DNA from: Planctomycetaceae bacterium
Lineage (GTDB): Bacteria > Planctomycetota > Planctomycetia > Pirellulales > Thermoguttaceae
DNA: 5,965 nt
Direction of reading: 5' to 3'
Assembly: GCA_031274045.1 (NCBI GenBank)
Contig: JAISQS010000498.1
Span: 1 to 5,965 of the forward strand
Shown here: positions 1 to 5,364 of the stretch, piece by piece
How positions within the stretch are numbered: the first letter of the stretch is position 1
Layout of the letters: every line of letters starts with the position of its first letter
Notes under the pieces: model-generated
Database searches by the model: none
Told to the model about the DNA's origin: nothing
Seen by the model: only the letters and a program-made list of their open reading frames with translations
Program-made: the position numbers and the translations under genes

Positions 1-49
1 CACAAAGGCGGGCGGGACGCCCGCGTTCCAGTCCGTTTCCGCTTCGCGG
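1..49 (+). repeat. Partial repeat copy A, cut by window start
   Basis: The forward copy begins inside the element at CACAAAGG. It contains the family dyad (stem 8-14 with 18-24, loop GGA), then GTTCCAGTCC, then the variable terminal hairpin CCGC-TTC-GCGG at 39-49. The upstream part of the unit lies outside the window. Confidence 0.75.
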
Positions 50-52
50 CAT

Positions 53-76
53 AAAAAAAACCCGCCCCAACGGGGC
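53..76 (-). terminator. Terminator-like hairpin plus T-run, minus strand
   Basis: On the minus strand GCCCC-GTT-GGGGC (76 down to 64) is followed by GGG and then eight T (60 down to 53). That has the form of a rho-independent terminator with a short 5-bp stem. It lies inside the repeat cluster with no minus-strand gene visible to its right, so it may just be part of the repeat. It could serve a gene to the right only if the repeat region itself is transcribed leftward. Confidence 0.35.
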
Positions 77-228
77 AAAAAGCCCATAGCACAGGGCAAC
101 GCCCTGTGAAAATCGCCCCCAAATCCCCCCCGCCCTGAAAGGGCAAAAGCCAAAAGGTATCCAACACGCACCGCCAAAACCAAAACGCCCAATGTCTGCC
201 GACAGGCAGACAATCGCCGCGTAGCGGC
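64..228. repeat. Row of five short perfect hairpins
   Basis: Five small perfect inverted repeats follow one another: 64-76 (5-bp stem, loop AAC), 90-108 (CACAGGGC-AAC-GCCCTGTG, 8-bp stem), 132-144 (GCCCT-GAA-AGGGC), 193-212 (TGTCTGCC-GACA-GGCAGACA, 8-bp stem) and 216-228 (GCCGC-GTA-GCGGC). All have tight 3-4 base loops. This resembles the REP/BIME-like palindrome strings that in many bacteria accompany RAYT (TnpA-REP) transposases. That link is inference, since no RAYT gene is in the window. Confidence 0.6.
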
Positions 229-420
229 AACGGACTGGAACGCGGGCGTCCCGCCCGCCTCTGTGCGTAATAGAACCGAACAAGTTGGAACTGAACGCCA
301 AAACGTGTCGGCAAACGTAAGGTGGGTAACCGACCGCCGGGCGGTTACGTCGGCGCAAGCCGACAACTGGCTCGCCAACACACACCGGAATTTCTATCGC
401 CCAAAACGTAGGGCGTTTTG
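216..420 (-). repeat. Long repeat copy B, minus orientation
   Basis: Read on the minus strand from about 420 to 216, this unit aligns almost continuously with copy E at 763-1000. Shared blocks include TTTTGGGCGATAGAAATTCC, the hairpin GTCGGC-TTGC-GCCGAC (349-364 here), a second hairpin (326-348), TTTTGGCGTTCAGTTC, the CGCCCGC dyad (near 244-260) and the terminal hairpin 216-228. The second hairpin has a T-A pair where copy E has C-G, so pairing is preserved. The outer boundary near 408-420 is approximate because similarity fades there. Confidence 0.75.
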
Positions 421-454
421 CGTTGGTTCGTTGGCGTTTGGTGTTTTTACGATA

Positions 455-510
455 GTCGCGCAGCGACGACATCATGCATAACCGGTGATGTAGCGAAGCG
501 GAATCACCGG
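455..510. repeat. Two linked dyads between repeat copies
   Basis: GTCGC-GCA-GCGAC at 455-467 is a perfect 5-bp hairpin. CCGGTGAT at 482-489 pairs exactly with ATCACCGG at 503-510 around a 13-base loop that carries GCGAAGC. They fill the gap between copies B and C and have the same tight-palindrome style as the rest of the cluster. No function is visible. Confidence 0.5.
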
Positions 511-534
511 AACGCGACTTGTGTGGTATAACAA

Positions 535-602
535 GGCGTCCCGCCCGCCTAAGTGCATTAGGAAACCGAATAAGTTTGGAAGGAACGCCAAGACGTGTTG
601 GA
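535..602 (-). repeat. Partial repeat copy C, minus orientation
   Basis: This diverged copy starts in the middle of the family dyad (GGCGTCCCGCCCGCCT at 535-550) and runs inward through AAACCGAATAAGTTTG and GAACGCCAAGACGTG. It lacks the GTTCCAGTCC end and the terminal hairpin. It abuts copy D head to head, so C and D together form an almost loopless 144-bp imperfect palindrome (535-678). Confidence 0.7.
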
Positions 603-603
603 G

Positions 604-728
604 AACATTTGCCAACCCATTTTGGCGTTCAGTTCAAACTTTTTTGGTACTATGGCACACAGAGGCGGGCGGGACGCCCGCGTTCCAGTCCTTCGCCGCC
701 TTTCGGCGGCGTTTGCGAATATCAAAAA
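604..728 (+). repeat. Repeat copy D, plus orientation
   Basis: From CATTTGCCAACCC through the family dyad (stem arms about 664-680) and the terminal hairpin CGCCGCC-TTTC-GGCGGCG (694-711). Positions 656-727 are identical over 72 bases to 928-999 in copy E, an offset of 272 bases, which suggests recent duplication or gene conversion of that half. Confidence 0.8.
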
Positions 729-743
729 TTTTTCCGCTCCTTT

Positions 744-767
744 GGGGACGAGGGCAAGCCTCGCCCC
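744..767. repeat. Bulged GC hairpin between copies D and E
   Basis: GGGG-A-CGAGG-G-C at 744-755 pairs with GCCTCGCCCC at 758-767 across an AA loop, with single-base bulges at 748 and 754. It separates copy D from copy E and is of the same short-palindrome type as those at 64-228. Confidence 0.5.
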
Positions 768-1000
768 TACAACGTCAGCGTTTTTTGGTTTTGGGCGATA
801 GAAATTCCGATGCGTGTTGGCGATCCAGTTGTCGGCTTGCGCCGACGCAACCGCCTGGCAGTCGGTTGCCCACCTTACGTTTGCCAATCCGTTTTGGCGT
901 TCAGTTCAAACTTGTTTGGTACTATTACACACAGAGGCGGGCGGGACGCCCGCGTTCCAGTCCTTCGCCGCCTTTCGGCGGCGTTTGCGAATATCAAAAC
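763..1000 (+). repeat. Long repeat copy E, plus orientation
   Basis: This is the longest forward copy. In order it has TTTTGGGCGATAGAAATTCC, hairpin GTCGGC-TTGC-GCCGAC (831-846), hairpin GCAACCG...CGGTTGC (847-869), TTTTGGCGTTCAGTTC, the family dyad (about 936-953), GTTCCAGTCC and terminal hairpin CGCCGCC-TTTC-GGCGGCG (966-983). Against copy B the first part is the close match. Against copy D the last 72 bases are exact. The left boundary (763-786) is approximate. Confidence 0.8.
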
Positions 1001-1317
1001 GTTTCTCGTACCTACATTGACCAACGTGAACGTGTGTTGTGTTGTAATGTTTTTTTTAGGTTGTATATTTAGGTCGCTCGTGTTGGCGGTTCCGCGCACG
1101 TTGCAAGGATGAGTTTAGAGCGGATATTTCGTTGATACATTACTAAAAACTTAAAACTCACTACTAAAAACTAAAAAACGTTACTTTTATTGTCATTTAC
1201 AAACACGGCAAAGTTTGATTTGGAACACGATAATATTATTGTCAGCAACAAAAATATTATTGTCAGCAACAAATCCGAACATTTGCCAAAAAACATTAAC
1301 AAATAAAACAAAGAAAC
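1001..1317. other. AT-rich spacer upstream of prfB
   Basis: There is no supported gene here. The stretch changes abruptly from GC-rich repeat to AT-rich DNA. TACTAAAAACT occurs at 1141 and again at 1162, 21 bases later, and a perfect 2 x 21-bp tandem repeat lies at 1232-1273. The prfB promoter should be here but I find no convincing -35/-10 pair at normal spacing. The prfB leader ATG at 1318 has only a weak purine run (AAAGAAAC) before it. Confidence 0.6.
1232..1273. repeat. Perfect tandem repeat, 2 x 21 bp
   Basis: The unit starts AATATTATTGTCAGC and ends AACAAA; 1232-1252 and 1253-1273 are identical. It sits 45 bases before the prfB leader ATG, so it may lie in the 5' untranslated region or promoter. 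Copy number could vary by slippage. Confidence 0.9.
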
Positions 1318-2422
1318 ATGATCGAGAACGATTGGATAAATCGCGCTGAACAAATTCGCCTGAGATTGACACAGTTAAAGGACTCTCTTTGACTACGCTG
1401 CCAAATCAATAGAAATGCACAAAATCGAATCAGAAATGTCAAAACCGGATTTCTGGGATAACCAAGAAAAAGCACAAAGCATCGTCACAAAATTGAAATC
1501 CTTCAAGTCGGTTTTGAAACCATTCGACGATATGGAAGTTGGCGTTTCCGATTTGGTGCTTCTGCTCGAAATGGGTGTAGAGGACGCGGAACTTTGCGCG
1601 GAAATTCCCGATAAGTTGGCGGAACTCGAACAAGGCTTGGCGGCATTGGAATTGACATCTTTGTTGAACGCGCCCTACGATGCCAACGCAGCCATCATCA
1701 CAATAAACGCACGCGACGGCGGAACAGACGCAAACGATTGGGCAGAAATGCTATTTCGAATGTACTCTCTTTGGGCAAAATCAAACGGATACGATGTCGA
1801 GATCGTCGATTGGCAAGAAAACGAAGAAGCCGGCATCAACAGTGCCGCTTTTGTCGTCCGAGGCGCAATGGCATACGGATACCTCAAAGGAGAATCCGGC
1901 ATACACCGATTAGTACGCATCAGCCCTTTCAACTCCGAAGGAAAAAGACAAACCAGCTTTGCCGCAGTCGACGTTATGCCGGAAATCGACGACTCAATAA
2001 ACATCGACATCAACCCCGACGACGTCCGCGAAGACACAATGAGAGCAAGCGGCGCAGGAGGACAACACGTCAACAAAACCTCCAGCGCAATCAGATTGAC
2101 ACACATCCCAACAAACACCGTCGTATATTGCCAAAACGAAAGAAGCCAACACAAAAACAGAGCTTTAGCTTGGAAAATGTTGAGAGCGAAATTGATCAAA
2201 CTAGAAGAAGATAAACGCGAACAAGCCATGACACAAAAATACAAAAATTTAGCAAAAATCGGATTCGGCTCACAAATAAGAAACTACTTCCTACACCCAG
2301 ACCAACGAGTAAAAGATTCTCGCACCGGTTTCCAAGTAGGAAACTTCCACCAAGTACTAAACGGAGATATAAACGGCTTCCTCGAAGCATTCCTGATATG
2401 GAGAATGAAAACAGATGAATAA
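1318..2422 (+). CDS. prfB: Peptide chain release factor 2 (programmed +1 frameshift)
   Basis: Release factor 2 recognises UGA and UAA in the ribosomal A site and triggers peptide release. The gene is in two frames: ATG at 1318 opens a 24-codon leader (MIENDWINRAEQIRLRLTQL...) that reaches an in-frame TGA at 1390-1392. A +1 shift on CTT-TGA-C continues as LDYAAKSIEM and on to TAA at 2420-2422. The joined product is 367 residues, close to the 365 of E. coli RF2. Visible signatures on joined numbering are an N-terminal helical domain (about 1-115, with PDFWD), GESGIHRLVRISPF with the SPF anticodon-like tripeptide at 202-204, and RASGAGGQHVNKT with the catalytic GGQ at 247-249. RSQHKN and GSQIRNY follow towards the C-terminus. 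SPF rather than PxT separates it from RF1. The ATG at 1415 is internal, and starting there would drop 32 conserved residues. Expression is expected to be autoregulated, since low RF2 slows termination at TGA and favours the shift. Confidence 0.96.
1377..1393 (+). promoter_or_regulatory. prfB: RF2 programmed +1 frameshift site
   Basis: AAAGGA at 1377-1382 is complementary to the usual 16S rRNA 3' tail. A four-base spacer (CTCT) leads to the slip codon CTT (1387-1389), the stop TGA (1390-1392) and a C (1393), the weak-termination context. The arrangement matches the E. coli prfB site (AGGGGG-TAT-CTT-TGA-C) with a slightly different Shine-Dalgarno-like stimulator. The two frames give continuous RF2 homology only if the ribosome shifts +1 exactly here, which is strong internal support. 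Confidence 0.95.
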
Positions 2423-2838
2423 CAAAAAATTCCATTGTGAATGTACCCAAAGCAGTATATAGATGAAATTGTTTTGCGGGTGTTTTATATTTTTTGTACG
2501 GTTATTGTGCAATTTGAAAAATTGAATTAGAATTGCGCGGAGTTGTTCGGGGTTGTGGATTATTTGAAACGATAAATCATTTAGTTCGTAACTCCGAGTT
2601 CGTTATGATAGCGGGCATTGATTTTGTCGGAACTTTTTTTCAAAGTTGGACGCAGCCTTGTTGGACTGTTGCCCGCCGATGAGTCAAATTTAGCTGCCGC
2701 CAATAATAAAAATTATACGCAACATACAACCGATTTCGCCGACACATTCACATCACGGAATCAACAACACACAGCGTATAAAAACAATTTCGTACAAGTA
2801 ACCAACCACACAATTTTGACAAAATAAAATCAACAAGA

Positions 2839-2868
2839 TTGCACGTCAATCTGATATTGACTTATTAT
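2839..2868 (+). promoter_or_regulatory. Candidate promoter with dyad in the spacer
   Basis: TTGCAC (2839-2844) and TATTAT (2863-2868) are separated by 18 bases and resemble a sigma-70-type promoter, with the -35 weak and the -10 at five of six. The spacer carries a perfect dyad GTCAAT-CTGAT-ATTGAC (2845-2861), the place where a repressor or MerR-type regulator would bind. It lies about 55 bases upstream of the ATG at 2924. The promoter call is consensus matching only. Confidence 0.35.
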
Positions 2869-2886
2869 TACAAATTGATGTTGCCG

Positions 2887-2904
2887 GTTACTTATTTTTG
2901 TAAC
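2887..2904 (+). promoter_or_regulatory. Leader hairpin before small basic gene
   Basis: GTTAC (2887-2891) and GTAAC (2900-2904) form a 5-bp stem around an eight-base AT loop, ending 8 bases before the AGGA ribosome binding site at 2913-2916. It is weak and might only be an AT-rich coincidence. Confidence 0.2.
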
Positions 2905-2923
2905 AAAAATTCAGGATTACGTT

Positions 2924-3142
2924 ATGTCAAAAAAAATTGCTAAAAAGAACAGAAAGAAATCTACAAGAAAATCATCAAAAAAATCCACTCCAACAGAATC
3001 ACAAAAAGGACGCCCGGTCGGCACAGGAAAATACGGATGCACAACCAGCGCAATCCGAGTCCCTGTTCACCTAATCAGCGAAGTACAAGGTTACATTGTA
3101 AAGAAGCTGAAACACGCCGCACGCTCACGAAAGAAGGGATAA
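2924..3142 (+). CDS. Small lysine-rich protein with GRPxGxGKYG motif
   Basis: A 72-residue protein with 22 Lys/Arg and only two acidic residues (E25, E53). Residues 1-28 are a disordered, Lys/Ser/Thr-rich tail like those of histone-like or ribosome-associated proteins. Residues 28-38 (KGRPVGTGKYG) contain an AT-hook-like KGRP core. Residues 44-63 (IRVPVHLISEVQGYIVKKLK) resemble a strand followed by a helix, reminiscent of short DNA-binding proteins with a GRPxGSGKYGxPTxxIRVP pattern that I recall from plasmids and cyanobacteria. That family memory is not a database result. The start is supported by AGGA seven bases before the ATG. The product is probably cytoplasmic and nucleic-acid-binding. 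The upstream promoter dyad might be its own operator. A ribosomal or nucleoid-associated role is an alternative. Confidence 0.7.
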   Translation: MSKKIAKKNRKKSTRKSSKKSTPTESQKGRPVGTGKYGCTTSAIRVPVHLISEVQGYIVKKLKHAARSRKKG

Positions 3143-3183
3143 TGTTGGTTACTTCCCCGAAAGAGAATTTTGCGGTGTGAGTT

Positions 3184-3291
3184 GTGGAGTTTGGTATTAC
3201 GGTTGCGGCGGTTTGGGCGGCGGTTGTGGCGGGAGCGGGGTCTGTCGGCTCGACGTTGTCCAAGATTCGGTTCGATTGGTTGCAAAAATAA
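3184..3291 (+). CDS. Possible 35-residue hydrophobic peptide
   Basis: A GTG-initiated frame bounded by TGA at 3178 and TAA at 3289. Residues 2-22 (EFGITVAAVWAAVVAGAG and on) could form a single membrane segment, followed by a polar, basic tail (STLSKIRFDWLQK). No clear Shine-Dalgarno sequence precedes it. The stretch is extremely G/T-rich on this strand, which alone yields Val, Ala and Gly codons, so hydrophobicity may be a by-product of composition. It ends 15 bases before the acetyltransferase ATG and might be a leader peptide or nothing. I do not recognise a family. Confidence 0.22.
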   Translation: MEFGITVAAVWAAVVAGAGSVGSTLSKIRFDWLQK

Positions 3292-3306
3292 AAATTAGGT
3301 ATAGAC

Positions 3307-4245
3307 ATGGTGAAAATGTTTAATTTGCCGGAACAAAAGACGTATATATCTTCTTTGACTGATCGCATAGTTGAGTCGTATCATGAGACGAAGTTGACTC
3401 ATCATCTGGATCATTGCCCGCTTCCAAACTACGGCACAGTGATCAATGTTCTCGAAGACTTGAAGGAGATAATATATCCGGGCTATCGCCATCTGGAACG
3501 CCTCAATTCATCCAACGTATCGTATCATGTTGGTTATCTTGTTGATCGTTTACATGATCAGGTTTGCACGTTGTTCGAGCGGGCAATATGTCACGGTGAC
3601 GATGACTATTGTGATTGCAATCACGGTCGGCGGCAACTTGCGCATGACTTAGCTTGTTTGAAGTCAGTGGAGTTCTTGGCGGAGATTCCAAATATAATGC
3701 GCAGTTTGAGCAAGGATGTTGAAGCGTCTTACGCGGGCGATCCGGCGTGCAAGTCAAAAGACGAAGTTATATTTTGCTATCCGGGTCTTGAGGCGGTAAC
3801 GGTATATCGGCTTGCCCACGTCATATATACTCTGGGGGTGCCGTTGATCCCGCGAATGATGACGGAATGGGCGCACGCCAAAACAGGCATAGATATTCAT
3901 CCGGGCGCGGATATCGGCGAATACTTCTTCATTGATCACGGCACCGGCGTAGTTATCGGGGCAACATGCGAAATCGGAAATTGGGTCAAACTATATCAAG
4001 GCGTAACACTAGGAGCTTTGAGCTTTCCAAAAGACGAAACCGGCAACCTCGTGAGAACCACAAAACGACATCCGACGTTGGAAGATAACGTTGTCATTTA
4101 CGCCAACGCAACAATTCTAGGCGGAGAAACTGTCATCGGACACGATTCCATAATCGGCTCAAACGTCTGGCTAACATATTCCGTCGCCCCCAATACCACC
4201 GTAACAATAGAAAAACCAAACCTAAAAACACGCCACCGATTTTAA
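3307..4245 (+). CDS. cysE: Serine O-acetyltransferase (CysE/EpsC type)
   Basis: Transfers acetyl from acetyl-CoA to L-serine, giving O-acetylserine, the first committed step of cysteine synthesis in the cytoplasm. The 312-residue protein has a long helical N-terminal half (about 1-165, including HHLDHCPLPNY and YHVGYLVDRLH). A left-handed beta-helix of hexapeptide repeats follows. The active-site features of the family are present: D196 and H211 in DIHPGADIGEYFFIDHGTG, spaced 15 apart as in E. coli CysE D143/H158, and H255 in KRHPTLED, equivalent to E. coli H193. VVIGATCEIGNWVKLYQGVTLGA is the usual coil. The insert between GALSF and KRHP and the longer N-terminus fit the EpsC-like subgroup. 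The start follows TTAGG about eight bases upstream. No sulphur-pathway partner such as cysK is adjacent. The ending (KPNLKTRHRF) lacks the usual Ile tail that binds O-acetylserine sulfhydrylase, so complex formation is doubtful. The 3' half uses A/C-rich codons, the 5' half G/T-rich ones. Confidence 0.93.
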   Translation: MVKMFNLPEQKTYISSLTDRIVESYHETKLTHHLDHCPLPNYGTVINVLEDLKEIIYPGYRHLERLNSSNVSYHVGYLVDRLHDQVCTLFERAICHGDDDYCDCNHGRRQLAHDLACLKSVEFLAEIPNIMRSLSKDVEASYAGDPACKSKDEVIFCYPGLEAVTVYRLAHVIYTLGVPLIPRMMTEWAHAKTGIDIHPGADIGEYFFIDHGTGVVIGATCEIGNWVKLYQGVTLGALSFPKDETGNLVRTTKRHPTLEDNVVIYANATILGGETVIGHDSIIGSNVWLTYSVAPNTTVTIEKPNLKTRHRF

Positions 4246-4276
4246 CCCCGCTTTGATGTATCGGATTTCGTTTCCA

Positions 4277-4296
4277 TCCGGCGGGGTCATGCCGGA
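4277..4296 (+). other. Hairpin between cysE and holA
   Basis: TCCGGC (4277-4282) pairs perfectly with GCCGGA (4291-4296) across an eight-base loop. It has no T-run after it, so it is not a standard terminator. It overlaps the region just before holA and contains the GGAAG that could serve the TTG start at 4309, so it could affect holA initiation. Confidence 0.35.
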
Positions 4297-4323
4297 AGCG
4301 TTCGATTATTGTCAACAACTTTT

Positions 4324-5364
4324 ATGAAACCAGTATCTTTTTTAGATTTTATTCTGCACACCAAAAAATACCCGTCAAATTCAGTAGCGGTAGTTTTTGG
4401 CGACGATTCTTTTTTGAAATCTTACGCGATTAAAGTGCTGCGCGATCAAGTATTGAAAGGCGAAGACGCGGAATTTTCCCTCAGCAGATTCAACGGCAAC
4501 GACGTAACTTTTTCCGATATTCGCAAAGAATTATCGACGAGAGCAATGTTCGGCGGCAGCCGCCGTTTTGTTTGGATAGAGGATGCGGATGGCTTCGTTT
4601 CAAAGTATCGCGGAGATATTGAGGGTTATTTGGACAAGATGTCCGATTCGGCGTTGTTTATGTTGGAGTTGAAATCTTTCCCGTCGAATACGAATCTCTT
4701 CAAGAAGATGGAATTGACCGGCTTGATGATAGAGGCAAAATCACTGACCGATAAGGAAGTTCCGTCTTGGGTTATGAAATGGTCAAAACATCGGCACAAT
4801 ATCGAATGTGATCCGGCAGCGGCGGCGTTGTTATTTGAGCGGATTGGCTCGGAGGCTGGTTTACTTGATCAAGAGCTTGCCAAACTTGCCCTAATGACAC
4901 CGCCAAACAACCCGATAATCACCGCAGAACTAGTAGAACAAACAACAGGTTCATGGCGAGTCCAATCTACATTCGACATGATCGACCAAGCACTCGCCGG
5001 TCGAACCGCATCCGCAATCAAACAACTCGACGTGCTGCTCTCCGCAGGAGAGAATGAGGTTGCGATTCTGGCGCAGATTGCGTATTCGTTGCGCAAATTC
5101 GCGGCGGCGACGCGTGTGATTCTTGATGCCGAGTTAGCCGGACGACCTGTTACGGTGCAGACGGCTCTTGATAGAGTTGGCGTGAAGCGATTCTTCATGG
5201 AGAAATCCGAAAGACAACTAAAAATGCTTGGACGAAATCGCGGTTCGCAACTGATTGATTGGTTGTTGCAAACGGACATGAACCTAAAAGGCTCCAGCCG
5301 AAACAACCCAAGATTCATCCTAGAAACCCTAATAATAAAAATCGCCGACCCAAGATTAAGATAA
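4324..5364 (+). CDS. holA: DNA polymerase III delta subunit
   Basis: Delta is the clamp-loader subunit that opens the beta sliding clamp during replication. From the ATG the product is 346 residues, the normal size. The delta-family fold is suggested by VAVVFGDDSFLK (21-32, the P-loop-like start that is degenerate in delta), then SRRFVWIEDADGF, then SALFMLELKSFPSNTNLFKK in the AAA+ core. GLLDQELAKLAL (179-190) is the conserved delta helix, and the C-terminal helical collar domain ends SSRNNPRFILETLIIKIADPR. The FGDDSFL and SFPSNT forms look planctomycete-like. A TTG at 4309 would add five residues (MSTTF) and has GGAAG ten bases upstream. The ATG lacks a ribosome binding site, so the start is uncertain by five codons. 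It follows cysE by 78 bases. Codon composition switches between G/T-rich and A/C-rich blocks inside the gene (near 4880, 5040 and 5210). Confidence 0.92.
   Translation: MKPVSFLDFILHTKKYPSNSVAVVFGDDSFLKSYAIKVLRDQVLKGEDAEFSLSRFNGNDVTFSDIRKELSTRAMFGGSRRFVWIEDADGFVSKYRGDIEGYLDKMSDSALFMLELKSFPSNTNLFKKMELTGLMIEAKSLTDKEVPSWVMKWSKHRHNIECDPAAAALLFERIGSEAGLLDQELAKLALMTPPNNPIITAELVEQTTGSWRVQSTFDMIDQALAGRTASAIKQLDVLLSAGENEVAILAQIAYSLRKFAAATRVILDAELAGRPVTVQTALDRVGVKRFFMEKSERQLKMLGRNRGSQLIDWLLQTDMNLKGSSRNNPRFILETLIIKIADPRLR

Larger units (their letters stand above)
1..1000. repeat. Cluster of interspersed GC-rich repeat copies, no credible gene
   Basis: This kilobase is made of at least five full or partial copies of one repeat family in both orientations, separated by short hairpins. 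The family signature is a 17-bp dyad, GCGGGCG-GGA-CGCCCGC, followed by GTTCCAGTCC and then a small variable GC hairpin. The open frames crossing the region are long only because the repeat is GC-rich and lacks stops. Their translations repeat the same peptide (for example AGGTPAFQSF) at the repeat spacing and match no protein family I know. Similar sequence in several genomes is commonly mis-annotated as hypothetical proteins. I treat the whole stretch as intergenic repeat DNA. The family name and mobility mechanism are not evident from the sequence. Confidence 0.8.
2423..2923. other. Intergenic region between prfB and small basic gene
   Basis: Roughly 500 bases with no gene I can support. 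The longest forward frames are a 25-codon ATG frame at 2605-2682 and a 69-codon TTG frame at 2618-2827. The latter is rich in N, T and Q towards its end, has no good ribosome binding site and looks like chance. No GC hairpin with a T-run follows prfB. CAATTT-GAA-AAATTG near 2511-2525 is a small AT hairpin without a T-tract. The only promising signals are the promoter and hairpin near 2839-2904. Confidence 0.55.

Noticed and set aside
263..481. 72-codon forward frame
   Set aside because: It is the antisense reading of repeat copy B plus hairpins, Arg-rich from GC composition, with no family match.
1..1000. CRISPR array
   Set aside because: The repeats are in mixed orientations, of different lengths and unevenly spaced, with no constant repeat alternating with unique spacers.
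519..1112. Overlapping forward open frames of 183-197 codons and a minus frame of 109 codons
   Set aside because: They lie wholly in the repeat copies, their peptides repeat at the DNA repeat spacing, several frames are open at once, and no protein motif is present.
1171..1353. 60-codon hydrophobic minus-strand frame
   Set aside because: It overlaps the prfB leader. Its LLLTII repeats come from the 21-bp tandem repeat and AT-rich DNA, with no clear ribosome binding site.
1390..1392. In-frame TGA in prfB read as a nonsense mutation or pseudogene
   Set aside because: The TGA is in the conserved programmed frameshift context with a stimulator, and the +1 frame restores full RF2 homology.
1675..2244. 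189-codon minus-strand frame, and the Arg-rich + frame at 1738-2214
   Set aside because: Both are shadows of prfB, whose own frame carries all RF2 motifs.
2618..2827. 69-codon TTG-initiated frame
   Set aside because: No ribosome binding site, drifting N/T/Q-rich composition at its end and no recognisable domain. It is discussed only as part of the intergenic region.
3269..3279. GGTTCGATTGG resembling a tRNA T-arm
   Set aside because: No acceptor, D or anticodon arm can be fitted around it, and the stretch has extreme G/T bias.
4869..5318. 149-codon minus-strand frame
   Set aside because: Antisense shadow of holA, with Ser/Arg-rich composition and no recognisable domain.
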